Position numbers and translations under genes: made by a program. The notes beneath the pieces were generated by a model that worked only from the letters and a program-made list of their open reading frames with translations, made no database searches and had not been told where the DNA came from. A stretch of DNA of 64,000 bases from Alcaligenaceae bacterium (GTDB lineage: Bacteria; Pseudomonadota; Gammaproteobacteria; Burkholderiales; Burkholderiaceae_B). The stretch lies in contig JACCEP010000002.1 of NCBI GenBank assembly GCA_013416395.1, positions 248,001-312,000 on the forward strand, given 5' to 3'. Shown one piece after another: positions 26,730 to 35,721 of the stretch. Within the stretch, counting starts at the first letter, position 1. Every line of letters starts with the position of its first letter.

Positions 26730-27821
26730 TCAGGATCGTGTCTCGAAAAAACGTGCAAGCCTGATTGGTAGCCAGTTGATGTTTGCCGGAAACCGCCCTG
26801 TCACAAAACCCACATGGCCGCCTTCTGACGGTTGGTGCAGCAGCACTGAAGACGAACAGATTTTTGACCCTGGCAATGATGCTTCAGGTACAAACGGGTC
26901 GTTGCGTGCATTTAGCAGCAGCGTGGGCGTGGTTATGGCGTGCAGCAAGGGTTTGCTGGATGCACGTGTCCAGTAGTCAAGCGCATTTTTGTAGCCATGC
27001 ATGGGGGCCGTGTATAGATCGTCGAACTCGTGCAGCGTGCGGGCCTGGTTGATACGGAATATGTCGACATTGCCCGGAAAACGCTTGGCTTTTTCGCGCA
27101 CCTTCACTTTCATGGTTTGCAGGAAATGGCGGCAATAAACCCATTTGCCCAACTGCGATTCTGAAAGCTGTCGGCCGCTGGCGACCAAGTCTAGGGGTAC
27201 CGACACTGCCGCAGCAGCTTCCAGAGCCTGCGAGGCTTCTGTCTGTTCGCCCAGGTATTTGACCAGGGCGTTGCCACCTAATGATACGCCGACGGCATGC
27301 CAGTGGGCGTGTGGTACGCGCTGACGCACGGCATCAAGCATAAACCCGATTTCGGCCGAGTCGCCCGAGTGATAGGCGCGGGCCATGCGGTTGGGAAAGC
27401 CTGAACAACCCCGAAAATGCGCAATGGCAACCACCCAGCCGCGTGCCCGGAAATGCTGTGCGATGGCCTGGGAATAATGGCTGCGGCTGCTGCCCTCAAG
27501 CCCGTGAAACAGGATAAGAGCCGACGCATCTTGTGCTGCTGAAAGTGTCGGCCGGTCTTCGGGTTGCAGCCAGCGGTGGGCGGCAGTATGACCTAATTGC
27601 GGGTCAGGTACGCTGGCCTGACCCCCTGCAAGCTTGTCAGGAAAAAGCCCGGGAGCCGTCCAGTCAATATCGACGAAGTCGCCGTCAGGCGTGTCGATGC
27701 GTTCGCGTACAAATGAAATACGATGATAGCGCGCTGTCAGGGCGCCATATATCGTCTGCAGATGGCCTCCGGGAAGCCAGGCAGGGGTGGGACAAGAAGA
27801 GGTATCGATCTGCGCAGTCAC
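26730..27821 (-). CDS. YheT-like alpha/beta hydrolase
   Basis: A 363-residue hydrolase of the YheT/ABHD1-3 group. PAWLPGGHLQTIYGAL near the N-terminus is the family signature. The nucleophile Ser is in GVSLGGNALVKYLG, the oxyanion region is ILFHGLEGSSRSHYSQAIA, Asp is in LLNARNDPFVPE and His in EGGHVGFV. Substrates of bacterial members are not settled; esters or lipids are likely. It lies 8 bp downstream of the NTF2-like gene and may be cotranscribed. Confidence 0.85.
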   Translation of the reverse strand: MTAQIDTSSCPTPAWLPGGHLQTIYGALTARYHRISFVRERIDTPDGDFVDIDWTAPGLFPDKLAGGQASVPDPQLGHTAAHRWLQPEDRPTLSAAQDASALILFHGLEGSSRSHYSQAIAQHFRARGWVVAIAHFRGCSGFPNRMARAYHSGDSAEIGFMLDAVRQRVPHAHWHAVGVSLGGNALVKYLGEQTEASQALEAAAAVSVPLDLVASGRQLSESQLGKWVYCRHFLQTMKVKVREKAKRFPGNVDIFRINQARTLHEFDDLYTAPMHGYKNALDYWTRASSKPLLHAITTPTLLLNARNDPFVPEASLPGSKICSSSVLLHQPSEGGHVGFVTGRFPANINWLPIRLARFFETRS

Positions 27822-27829
27822 GAACCGCC

Positions 27830-28252
27830 CTAATGCAATGTGTCGGGGTGGTCTTGGAGGTCAAACAGGCCAGCCTCCCCCGGTGCGTGCGACGCATGGT
27901 GCAATACCATCTTCCAGCCTTTGCGGCCTTTCTGGAATATGTTGGTGACGTAGCAGTGCGTTGAGCGCTGGCCTTGCGCGGTGCTGATCTGAATATGCTC
28001 AATCAAAACATGCACTGACGTCATGACGCTAGTAATGATCATGGGCCTCAAGGGTTTGATGTGTACCGGACCGGTGGCAAAAATTTGCTGCCAGGCCGTA
28101 TGCATGGCGCCGTGGCCCACGGTGCGCATGCCTCCCGGGTGTATACAGACGACGTCTTCATCATCGGCCCATACGCTCATCATCAGCGTAAGATCGGCTT
28201 GGCTGAGTGCATCGTAAAAGGCTTGTTCGGCTTCTTGAGGTGTGGTGAACAT
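27830..28252 (-). CDS. NTF2/SnoaL-like small protein
   Basis: A 140-residue protein with the cone-like NTF2 fold signature. EQAFYDALSQADLTLMMSVWADDEDVVCIHPGG is followed by a W-anchored helix (AMHTAWQQIF) and long strands to the end. Members include ketosteroid isomerase-like enzymes and ligand-binding proteins; this subgroup is common beside housekeeping genes and has no assigned reaction. It lies 57 bp after the zinc-finger gene on the same strand. Confidence 0.75.
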   Translation of the reverse strand: MFTTPQEAEQAFYDALSQADLTLMMSVWADDEDVVCIHPGGMRTVGHGAMHTAWQQIFATGPVHIKPLRPMIITSVMTSVHVLIEHIQISTAQGQRSTHCYVTNIFQKGRKGWKMVLHHASHAPGEAGLFDLQDHPDTLH

Positions 28253-28309
28253 AAGCGAAGAGTTAGGGCAAGGGGTGCGGGTAACCCGCGTCAGGCCGGT
28301 TGCGGCAGG

Positions 28310-28522
28310 TTAATGCCCGAGTACTTTTTCGCCGTCTTTCAGTTGATACTTGGCGCCGCAATACGGGCACAGTGTCTGGCCTGTTTTGACAACCTCGATG
28401 TAGACACGGGGGTGCATGCTCCAGAGCGGGGCATGCGGGCCGGGACAGTACAGCGGCAGATCTTTGGCTTCGACGTAGATGATTTCGTCTTTGGGAACTG
28501 AGGGTGATGAAGCACTGCTCAT
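28310..28522 (-). CDS. CHCC-type zinc-finger protein
   Basis: A 70-residue protein similar to the zf-CHCC/NDUFS6-like group. Ligands C26 (LYCPGP), H30 or H37, C53 and C56 (TLCPYCGAKYQL) can be seen. ATG 28522 was chosen over a 22-residue longer start because of an AGGA sequence 7 bp upstream. Such proteins often follow ilvE in beta-proteobacteria. It lies 47 bp after ilvE. The function is unknown. Confidence 0.8.
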   Translation of the reverse strand: MSSASSPSVPKDEIIYVEAKDLPLYCPGPHAPLWSMHPRVYIEVVKTGQTLCPYCGAKYQLKDGEKVLGH

Positions 28523-28569
28523 GGAGGATCCTGGAGAAAACGGGATAGGGAAACGGGGTGGGGCAAGGC

Positions 28570-29490
28570 CTAAACCTTGGTAAGCCAATGATGATACTTG
28601 GCGTTTTTGCCATTAACGACATCAAAGAAGGCTTTTTGAATTTTTTCGGTGACTGGCCCACGACTGCCGTTGCCAATAATGCGCCCATCGATATCGCGGA
28701 TGGGCGTAACCTCGGCGGCGGTGCCGGTGAAGAAGGCTTCATCGGCAATATAGAGGTCGTCGCGGGTGAGGCGGCGGCTTTGTACGCTGAGGCCCAGGTC
28801 GGCCGCCAGCGCGTGTATGGACGCACGTGTGATGCCAGTGAGTGCGCAGGAAATTTCGGGCTCGAACACCACGCCGTCACGCACAATGAACAGGTTTTCG
28901 CCTGAGCCTTCAGCGACGAACCCGCTGGTGTCAAGCAGTATGGCTTCGTCGTAGCCGTGGTCGAGGGCTTCGGCGTTGGCGAGTATGGAGGTGGCGTAGG
29001 TGCTGGCGACCTTGGCACGCGGCATGGTGGCGTTGACATGCTGTTTGGCAAACGACGAAATTTTGACGCGTATGCCCTGAGCCAAAGCCTCTTCACCCAG
29101 ATAGGCGCCCCAGGGCCACGCGGCGATAGCCACATGCACTTTGGCACCTTTGGGCGATACACCCATTTTTTCGGAGCCGTAGAACACCAGCGGGCGGATA
29201 TAGCACGACTCAAGCTTGTTTTGACGTACGACTTCGAGTTGCGCCTGGTTGATCGCGTCTTGATCGTAGGGGATATCGATTTGATAGATATGGCAGGAGC
29301 TGAACAAGCGCCGCGTATGATCTTGCAGGCGGAAGATGGCTGTGCCGATGTCTGTGTTGTACGCACGCACACCCTCGAAGACGGAAAGGCCGTAATGCAG
29401 GGAGTGGGTAAGGACGTGGGTGGTGGCTTCGCGCCACGGCACGAGTTTACCGTCGTACCAGATGATACCGTCGCGATCAGACATGGACAT
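28570..29490 (-). CDS. ilvE: Branched-chain amino acid aminotransferase
   Basis: A 306-residue fold-type IV PLP aminotransferase for Leu, Ile and Val. IIWYDGKLVPWREA and HSLHYGLSVFEGVRAY mark the N-terminus. The PLP Lys is in NATMPRAKVASTYATSIL, and EGSGENLFIVRDGVV plus GITRASIHALAADLG are conserved. Two closely spaced ATGs (29490, 29484) follow a GGGAGAG site. It diverges from azlCD, a branched-chain amino acid exporter, which fits joint control of the pool; no shared operator was identified. Confidence 0.96.
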   Translation of the reverse strand: MSMSDRDGIIWYDGKLVPWREATTHVLTHSLHYGLSVFEGVRAYNTDIGTAIFRLQDHTRRLFSSCHIYQIDIPYDQDAINQAQLEVVRQNKLESCYIRPLVFYGSEKMGVSPKGAKVHVAIAAWPWGAYLGEEALAQGIRVKISSFAKQHVNATMPRAKVASTYATSILANAEALDHGYDEAILLDTSGFVAEGSGENLFIVRDGVVFEPEISCALTGITRASIHALAADLGLSVQSRRLTRDDLYIADEAFFTGTAAEVTPIRDIDGRIIGNGSRGPVTEKIQKAFFDVVNGKNAKYHHWLTKV

Positions 29491-29573
29491 AGAGCTCTCC
29501 CGAAGATGAGGCTTGATTGTACCAAGCGCAGGGGCCTTACAATAGCCACTTTTCCTGAGTGGGTTGTGTAGCG

Positions 29574-30317
29574 ATGCAACTGTCGCGTTTTGTTTCGTGG
29601 TGGCCTGATTCTCCCCGGCGTCAAAGCTTCGGCCATGGCTTGTCAGATGTACTGACTGCCTTGGTGGCCGTAGGTACCTGGGGCTTTGTTACCGGCATTG
29701 CCATGGTGAAGTCCGGGCTTACAGAAAGCATGGCCACCCTAATGACTGTCCTGGTGTACGCCGGCTCTGCGCAACTGACCTCGTTGCCGCTGATCGCCTC
29801 GTCTGAGCCATTGTGGCTTATCTTTCTTGCCGCCACAGTCGTCAATGTCCGATTCATTATTTTCGGAGCGGCACTGCAGCCTTACTTCCGCCATATGTCT
29901 TGGGGCAAGCGGTTGGGCCTGGGGTATATTTCCAGCGATATTTCGTTTGTGGTGTTTATGGCGCGCTATGGTGATAGCGCCGCGCGTGGCACCCGAGATC
30001 AATTGTGGTACTACCTGGGCATTGTTATTCCTGGCTGGTTGACCTGGAATCTGTCGTCAATGCTGGGTATTTACCTGGGCGGTTTCGTGCCCGAGACCTG
30101 GTCACTCGACTTTGCGGCCGTGCTGGCGCTGCTGGCCATCATCATTCCGCTCGTCAAGACGCGACCCATGGTGATGTGTCTGTTGGTAGCGGGTTTTATC
30201 GCCTGGGTGGGGCAGCCGTTACCGCTACGGTTGGGGCTGGCGGGCGCAGTCGTTGGTGGGGTTGTTGCAGGCGTGTTTTCTGATTATCTAGTTCATCGCA
30301 AACAGAGGTCGGCATGA
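29574..30317 (+). CDS. azlC: AzlC-family branched-chain amino acid exporter, large subunit
   Basis: A 247-residue membrane protein with GLSDVLTALVAVGTWGFVTGIAMVKSGLT near the N-terminus, then FAGSAQL-type YAGSAQLTSLPLI, both AzlC hallmarks. About seven or eight membrane segments are visible. With AzlD it exports branched-chain amino acids or analogues. ATG 29574 was preferred over an upstream GTG. The stop overlaps the azlD start (ATGA), so they are coupled. It diverges from ilvE. Confidence 0.9.
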   Translation: MQLSRFVSWWPDSPRRQSFGHGLSDVLTALVAVGTWGFVTGIAMVKSGLTESMATLMTVLVYAGSAQLTSLPLIASSEPLWLIFLAATVVNVRFIIFGAALQPYFRHMSWGKRLGLGYISSDISFVVFMARYGDSAARGTRDQLWYYLGIVIPGWLTWNLSSMLGIYLGGFVPETWSLDFAAVLALLAIIIPLVKTRPMVMCLLVAGFIAWVGQPLPLRLGLAGAVVGGVVAGVFSDYLVHRKQRSA

Positions 30318-30658
30318 TGGGTGCTTCTGACTACGATCTATATGTACTTGGAGCTATCGGCGTACTTACGCTGTGCAGCGTCATTACACGCACGGTGTAC
30401 TTTCTGTTTGGCGACCGCGTGTCGCTGTCGGATGGCGTACGCAGGGCTTTGCGCTATGCCCCAACGGCGGCGCTTATTGGTATTGTTGTGCCCGAAATCA
30501 TGCCATGGCAGGCGGGTGTTGGGCCCGAATTCGACATCAGGCTACTTGCCGCGGTGGTGGCGGTGCTTGTGTTTTTGCGTACCCGCAGCACCGTGTTGGT
30601 TATTGTGAGTGGCATGGTCGCGCTTTGGGTTTTGCAGATGGTGGTGGGCTTGTTTTGA
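30314..30658 (+). CDS. azlD: AzlD-family exporter small subunit
   Basis: A 114-residue protein with four hydrophobic segments, the normal AzlD build. RRALRYAPTAALIGIVVPEIM is the conserved centre, and RTRSTVLVIVSGMVALWVL forms the last helix. It starts inside the azlC stop codon; a second ATG lies 3 bp later. It works only together with AzlC. Confidence 0.9.
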   Translation: MMGASDYDLYVLGAIGVLTLCSVITRTVYFLFGDRVSLSDGVRRALRYAPTAALIGIVVPEIMPWQAGVGPEFDIRLLAAVVAVLVFLRTRSTVLVIVSGMVALWVLQMVVGLF

Positions 30659-30672
30659 AATTTAGCAGCCTA

Positions 30673-30696
30673 TTATGTTGCGTTTACACAACATAA
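30673..30696. repeat. Inverted repeat between azlD and rhlE
   Basis: TTATGTTG-CGTTTACA-CAACATAA is a perfect 8-bp inverted repeat 15 bp after azlD. It may terminate azlCD or act as an operator for rhlE; it lacks a T-run. A second short pairing (GGGTAA with TTACCC, about 30772-30783) lies further down the 170-bp gap. Confidence 0.55.
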
Positions 30697-30828
30697 TGGC
30701 ATAATAAGTGCTGCTACCATCTTGCGAATACGTCATAAATATGTCAGGAAGTGCCTGCGGAGGGTAAAATAACCCGGTTACCCGCGCCACGCGCTGGATA
30801 CTCCCGCGTTGGCCATAATCCATTTTCA

Positions 30829-32208
30829 ATGAAAAATACCATACAAACTCCTACCGATACACCAACTACCACGTTTGCCGATTTTGGCTTGCACCCCAGT
30901 ATCTTGCAGGCTGTTTCCGAAACCGGCTATACCATTCCTACACCCATTCAGGCCCAGGCCATTCCAAAAGTCATCGACGGGCTCGATGTTATGGGTGCGG
31001 CGCAAACCGGAACGGGTAAAACGGCAGCCTTTACGCTTCCCATTCTGCACAGGTTAATGCATTTCGCCAGTGCCAGTGCGTCGCCTGCGCGGCACCCGGT
31101 TCGGGCGTTGATACTTACGCCTACCCGCGAACTGGCAGATCAGGTTGCCGAAAGCGTGGCCACCTACAGCAAACACACGCCATTGCGCTCTACGGTTGTG
31201 TTTGGTGGTGTTGATATCGGGCCTCAGCGCGATGCATTGCGTCGGGGTTGTGAGGTGTTAATCGCTACGCCAGGTCGTCTTCTTGATCACGTTGAGCAAA
31301 AAAACGTCAATTTGAGCCAGGTGGGTATTCTGGTTCTTGACGAAGCAGACCGTATGCTCGACATGGGCTTCATGCCGGATCTTGACCGCATTGTGCGTTT
31401 GTTGCCAACAAAGCGCCAGGGCCTGTTGTTCTCGGCCACATTCAGCAACGAGATCCGCAAACTGGGTCGTACGTTGCTCAATAATCCCGTCGAGATCGAA
31501 GTCGCCGCGCGCAATGCAACCGCCGATACTGTCACGCAAATTGCTTATCCTCTGGCTGGCAATCAGAAGCGTGCCGCTGTGGTACACCTTGTAAAGTCGC
31601 GTGGCTTTAACCAGGTTATTGTGTTTTCAAACACCAAGATCGGTACGGGCCGCCTCGCCCGCGAACTTGTGCGCGATGGCGTAAAAGCCGAGTCCATACA
31701 CGGCGACAAAAGCCAGCGTGACCGTATGAAAGCGCTTGAGGCCTTCAAGGCCGGCGAACTCGAAGTGCTGGTTGCCACCGATGTTGCCGCCCGCGGGCTG
31801 GACGTGGCGGGTGTGCCATGCGTCATCAATTACGATTTGCCCTACAACGCTGAAGACTACGTGCACCGTATAGGCCGCACGGGCCGTGCCGGAAACTCGG
31901 GTGAGGCCATTGCCTTTTTTGCGCCTGAAGAAGAGCGCTACTTGCTCGACATCGAAAAGCTGATCAAAACCACCATACCGCGTGGCAATTTGGTGCTTCC
32001 CAGCATTGCACGCACGCCGCGCCCAAGTGGCCGCGAGCGTCATTATCAGAGTTCTGGCGCATCAACACAGCCGGCAGATGACTTTTTCTCCCGGCCTTAT
32101 GTACCATCGGTGCCAGCAGCAGCTGCTGCCGCCGAAACAGCAAGGTCCCGGTCTTCCAATGGTAATGGCAAGAAATCAGTGGGCCTTTTACTAGGTGGTG
32201 GCCGATAG
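30829..32208 (+). CDS. rhlE: DEAD-box RNA helicase RhlE
   Basis: A 459-residue ATP-dependent RNA helicase. The Q motif is FADFGLHPSILQAVSETGYTIPTPIQ, motif I AQTGTGKTAAF, motif II VLDEADRMLDMGF, motif III SATFS and motif VI HRIGRTGRAG. The low-complexity basic C-terminal tail is typical of RhlE. ATG 30829 gives the standard N-terminus. It acts on ribosome assembly and RNA turnover. The 3' end overlaps the convergent thioredoxin-like gene by 18 bp. Confidence 0.93.
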   Translation: MKNTIQTPTDTPTTTFADFGLHPSILQAVSETGYTIPTPIQAQAIPKVIDGLDVMGAAQTGTGKTAAFTLPILHRLMHFASASASPARHPVRALILTPTRELADQVAESVATYSKHTPLRSTVVFGGVDIGPQRDALRRGCEVLIATPGRLLDHVEQKNVNLSQVGILVLDEADRMLDMGFMPDLDRIVRLLPTKRQGLLFSATFSNEIRKLGRTLLNNPVEIEVAARNATADTVTQIAYPLAGNQKRAAVVHLVKSRGFNQVIVFSNTKIGTGRLARELVRDGVKAESIHGDKSQRDRMKALEAFKAGELEVLVATDVAARGLDVAGVPCVINYDLPYNAEDYVHRIGRTGRAGNSGEAIAFFAPEEERYLLDIEKLIKTTIPRGNLVLPSIARTPRPSGRERHYQSSGASTQPADDFFSRPYVPSVPAAAAAAETARSRSSNGNGKKSVGLLLGGGR

Positions 32209-32577
32209 CAACGCCCTTAGTGGTCCAGGCCCCTGTTCTGCGGCAGGGGCTGTTTCATCAAAACGCTCGATCAGGCGCTCAAGGTGGCTGATGTGTGGCA
32301 GCATCGCACCAAAAAATACATTGCCTCTCGAGCTCTGCATCAGTATCGTAGGAAAGTTTTCGACGTCCTCGTCATCGAGGAGTTCAGGGCTTTCTTCAAT
32401 GTCTATCCAGGCAAAGGTGTGTTGTGGCCAGCGCGCAGCCAATGCGTCAAAGGCTGGCCGATACTCGGTGCACGACCTGCACCATTGTGCGCAATAGCAA
32501 GCCACGATCAGACCACTGCTGGCCTCGAGTCGCGCGAGCAGCGCGTCGGCATTAAATTGCGGATCAAATACTGACAT
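32191..32577 (-). CDS. Thioredoxin-like protein with CRSC active site
   Basis: A 128-residue thioredoxin-fold protein. The active site reads AQWCRSCTEYRP instead of the usual WCGPC, and the cis-Pro loop is NFPTILM. It lacks a signal peptide, so it is probably cytosolic. The CxxC is kept and redox activity is plausible. Start ATG 32577 is 59 bp from the divergent EI24 gene. It ends inside rhlE on the other strand. Confidence 0.8.
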   Translation of the reverse strand: MSVFDPQFNADALLARLEASSGLIVACYCAQWCRSCTEYRPAFDALAARWPQHTFAWIDIEESPELLDDEDVENFPTILMQSSRGNVFFGAMLPHISHLERLIERFDETAPAAEQGPGPLRALLSATT

Positions 32578-32635
32578 AAAGACAAATACCACCCGGTTTG
32601 ATTATGATTGCTGTGTTGCATACGAAGGCTAATTG

Positions 32636-33430
32636 ATGAGTGAATCTGAAATCGTCTCTCGAGACCCACGCCATGCCCCCACAGGGGTAGAGGCCGTCAT
32701 TGTTGCGTTCAAGCGGGCTTTTTTAACCCAGTGCCATCCCAAGATGCTGGGCGCACTGCTTTTGCCCTTCGTCGTCGCCCTGCTTGGGGCCATTATATTG
32801 CTTTGGGCATTCTGGTCGCCGCTTACAAACTGGCTTGTTGCTGAAACGGCCAATTGGGACATGGTTAATTACGTTGATCAGTGGTTGGTCGGCATTGGTC
32901 TGTTCTCCATAAAAGTTTATATGGTCTCCATCATGGCGGCAGGCATTTTGCTACCCATGTCGGGCATACTTGGCCTCATCATCGCAGCTGTCGTGGTTAT
33001 GCCGCTGGTACTCAAGCACATAGAAAAACGCGAGTACATCGGGCTCAAGCGCCAGGGGCAAATGCCTACTGCGGTCAGTGGATGGAATGCCATCTGGGTT
33101 GGGCTGTTGTTTGTTGTGGGCTGGTTGTTGACCATGCCGCTGTGGCTGGTGCCGCCTCTGGCGGTGCTGCTGCCAATCTTCTGGTGGGCGTTTGCCTTTA
33201 CCCGCATGCTTAGTGTCGACGCCATCGTTGAGCACGCCAGCAGCGAAGAGCGACGTCTTATCTGGAAGCGCCACAAACGGCAGTTATGGCTTATCGGTGG
33301 CGTGCTGGCGCTTATTAATCTTTTCCCGCCAGCGTGGTTGGTGTTGCCCGTATTTTCCGCCCTGGTCTTTGCGCATTTCAGCCTCGAAGCATTGCGCCAG
33401 TTGCGCGCGCAACGAGTTATTGATGTCTGA
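32636..33430 (+). CDS. EI24/CysZ-like membrane protein
   Basis: A 264-residue integral membrane protein of the EI24 domain group, with AFKRAFLTQCHPKMLGALLLPFVVALL at the start and four to six helices. E. coli CysZ of this fold imports sulfate, but the beta-proteobacterial branch is uncharacterised. Start ATG 32636 was chosen over a TTG one codon upstream. It is followed by a MoCF-domain gene after 24 bp. Confidence 0.75.
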   Translation: MSESEIVSRDPRHAPTGVEAVIVAFKRAFLTQCHPKMLGALLLPFVVALLGAIILLWAFWSPLTNWLVAETANWDMVNYVDQWLVGIGLFSIKVYMVSIMAAGILLPMSGILGLIIAAVVVMPLVLKHIEKREYIGLKRQGQMPTAVSGWNAIWVGLLFVVGWLLTMPLWLVPPLAVLLPIFWWAFAFTRMLSVDAIVEHASSEERRLIWKRHKRQLWLIGGVLALINLFPPAWLVLPVFSALVFAHFSLEALRQLRAQRVIDV

Positions 33431-33454
33431 CCCCTTCATAGCAGGTTCTGCGAT

Positions 33455-34261
33455 ATGAGCTCTACTGATCTCCGCAAAGTGCGGCTAATTATCATCGGCG
33501 ACGAAATTCTCTCCGGTCGGCGCCAGGACAAGCATTTTTCTACACTGGTGCAGTTATTGTCCCAGCGCGGCATGCATCTGGGTGGTGCCGAGTTTATCTC
33601 CGATGAGCGAGCCACTATCGTGACCACGCTGAAGCGCAGCTTCGCCAGTGGCGATATTGTGTTTTCGTGTGGTGGCATAGGTGCCACGCCTGACGATCAA
33701 ACGCGTCAAGCGGCCGCCGAAGCGCTCGGGCTGCCTCTGGCGCTGCACCCTGATGCAGAGCGCCTCATCGCCGAGCGGTGTGCTGACAGCGCCCGTAAGG
33801 GGCAGGGCAGTGCCGACATGTTGTTGCCCGAAAACCAGCAACGCCTGCAAATGGGGGTGTTTCCTGTGGGTGCCGAGATTGTGCCCAACCCCTATAACAA
33901 GATTCCCGGCTTTTTTATCAAAGACCATACCTTCATGCCCGGTTTTCCGGTCATGGCCTGGCCCATGATGGAATGGACCCTCGATACCCGCTATGCCAAC
34001 CAGCACCATCAGGTATCACGTGTAGAGCATTCGTTTCTGGCCTTCAGGCTACCTGAATCCCGCATTACACCAGCACTCGAAGAGCTTGAGCGTCGCTGGC
34101 CGGGTGTCAAGGCATTCAGCCTGCCCAGCACGGGCGATGGCGGGCATCCTCACATTGATCTGGGTGTAAAGGGTGAACCCGTTGCTGCCGCCGAGGCCTT
34201 GGCGTATTTACGAGAAGAGGTTTTACGGGTTGGTGGGCAGCTAAATCCTCCCGAAAAATAA
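33455..34261 (+). CDS. MoCF-domain (CinA-like) molybdopterin-binding protein
   Basis: A 268-residue protein with the MoCF_biosynth fold: RLIIIGDEILSGRRQDKH at the N-terminus and VFSCGGIGATPDDQTRQAAAEALGLPL. The C-terminal CinA deamidase domain is missing, so this is the short form found in many beta-proteobacteria. The likely role is nucleotide or pterin binding or hydrolysis; the exact reaction is unknown. It probably shares a transcript with the EI24-type gene just upstream. Confidence 0.82.
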   Translation: MSSTDLRKVRLIIIGDEILSGRRQDKHFSTLVQLLSQRGMHLGGAEFISDERATIVTTLKRSFASGDIVFSCGGIGATPDDQTRQAAAEALGLPLALHPDAERLIAERCADSARKGQGSADMLLPENQQRLQMGVFPVGAEIVPNPYNKIPGFFIKDHTFMPGFPVMAWPMMEWTLDTRYANQHHQVSRVEHSFLAFRLPESRITPALEELERRWPGVKAFSLPSTGDGGHPHIDLGVKGEPVAAAEALAYLREEVLRVGGQLNPPEK

Positions 34262-34330
34262 TGCTTGCCAAGTCTGTTGAAAATTTCATAATATGGAATT
34301 GTTGCGCCGCATCACAATAAGCACAAAACC

Positions 34331-35143
34331 ATGCCACGAACTACCTTACTAAGCGCTACCGCCAACGGGCTTGCGCCCGTTACTGATCTTCACATCACCA
34401 TTCAGGTGCTTGAGCGCGCTATGCTGCTGCTCGATGTACTAGCCACGCGCCCTGACCCCATGGCTCTGAAAGATCTGGCGGCGGCCACGGGGCTGCACAC
34501 GTCCACGACACACCGCATACTTAACGATCTGGTTGTCGGCCGTTATGTGGAGCGGGTAGATAGCGGTATGTATCAGCTGGGCATGCGACTGCTCGAACTA
34601 GGTTCTCTGGTAAAAGGCCGGCTTAATGTTCGTGAAGTGGCCATTGAGCACATGCGCGAATTGCATAAACTTACCGGCCAAACCGTCAACCTGTCGCTGC
34701 AGCAAGGCGACGAAATCGTTTATATCGAGCGCTCCTGGAGCGAGCGGTCGGGCATGCAAGTGGTGCGCGCCATCGGAGGCAGGGCACCTCTACACCTTAC
34801 GTCTACCGGTAAGCTTTTTCTGTCGGTGGTAGATCCCCGTCTGGTACGTGCCTACGCTACGCGTACAGGCCTGGCGGGCACGACGCGCAACAGCATCACA
34901 CAGCTTGATCAACTCGAGCGCGACCTGGCGCTGGTAAGGCGTCACGGCTATTCGCGCGATAACGAAGAGCTTGAGCTAGGTGTGCGATGTATTGCAGCGG
35001 GGGTCTATGATGACTCCGGCAAGTTGCAGGCCGGTTTGTCGCTTTCTGCTCCTGCCGAGCGTATGCGCGATGAATGGATACCCATATTGCTGCGTACAGC
35101 AGCCGCCATTTCCGAATCGCTGGGCTATGAGGCTGAGCAATAG
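34331..35143 (+). CDS. IclR-family transcriptional regulator
   Basis: A 270-residue regulator. The N-terminal winged helix (about 20-85) has ALKDLAAATGLHTSTTHRILNDLVVGRYVE. The C-terminal effector domain has GQTVNLSLQQGDEIVYIERS and LTSTGKLFLS. The effector is unknown. No catabolic genes flank it; the neighbours are MoCF-type and phasin genes. Start ATG 34331 has a weak site upstream. Confidence 0.88.
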   Translation: MPRTTLLSATANGLAPVTDLHITIQVLERAMLLLDVLATRPDPMALKDLAAATGLHTSTTHRILNDLVVGRYVERVDSGMYQLGMRLLELGSLVKGRLNVREVAIEHMRELHKLTGQTVNLSLQQGDEIVYIERSWSERSGMQVVRAIGGRAPLHLTSTGKLFLSVVDPRLVRAYATRTGLAGTTRNSITQLDQLERDLALVRRHGYSRDNEELELGVRCIAAGVYDDSGKLQAGLSLSAPAERMRDEWIPILLRTAAAISESLGYEAEQ

Positions 35144-35534
35144 CTATAAGCTAGGTAAGTGACTGCTGCATTGCCGCCATGCCGCGCTGCCTGCGGATCA
35201 TGGGCTCGCACTGAGGGCAGCTCATTGCTTTAGCTTTTCATCAGATCTGCTCGCTGCGTTGCTGCGATATTACGTTTTCATATGGTCTCGGCTGGTGTGT
35301 CGCAGCTCCCGGCTCGGGCAGGCATGCGTTTCTAAAATGCGACATTGATCAGAGTGATCGGCAAGGTCATCGTCTTTTCTGGGCGACTAGCAAAGGCCCG
35401 CCATCAGGTAACCCGGCGCAGTGCTAGATACTCATTACAAAATCTTCAAGGCCGGATCACTACAAGCTTATCTGCAGGGTTTCGCCTCAAGCGAGGTGGG
35501 CTTACGCTTGTTGGGTGGTACCAACAGGTATTTA
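35144..35534. other. Gene-free stretch before the phasin promoter
   Basis: No gene, RNA or strong repeat is visible. Only weak short inverted repeats occur (TAGCT-ATA-AGCTA at 35142-35154, and CAAGCG with CGCTTG near 35490). Confidence 0.4.
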
Positions 35535-35600
35535 TTGCAATGCAGCATTTTTTCTTGACTTCGTTGTTTATTAAGGTAAACTTCTAATTGTGCATTGCAA
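35535..35600 (+). promoter_or_regulatory. phaP promoter flanked by inverted 10-bp sites
   Basis: TTGCAATGCA at 35535-35544 is repeated as its reverse complement TGCATTGCAA at 35591-35600. Between them lie TTGACT (35555-35560) and TAAACT (35577-35582) with a 16-bp spacer, a good sigma-70 promoter. One site sits upstream of -35 and the other over the expected start. TGC-rich sites of this kind are known for PhaR repressors of phasin genes. No phaR gene is in the window, so the regulator is inferred. Confidence 0.55.
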
Positions 35601-35721
35601 CATCGAAGGTTTCTCAACACAGTTGTTAGGTGATTTGCTGGGCCTTCTTTATTTTTAAGCTTGAACTCAGTTCAACCATTTTGAATCCGCTTAGATAGCG
35701 GTTCCACCATAAGGAAATACC

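Noticed and set aside
28263-29636. A 457-codon open frame overlapping ilvE on the same strand
   Set aside because: It lies out of frame across ilvE and its flanks, has Ser/Pro/Arg-rich low-complexity composition and covers recognised genes in other frames.
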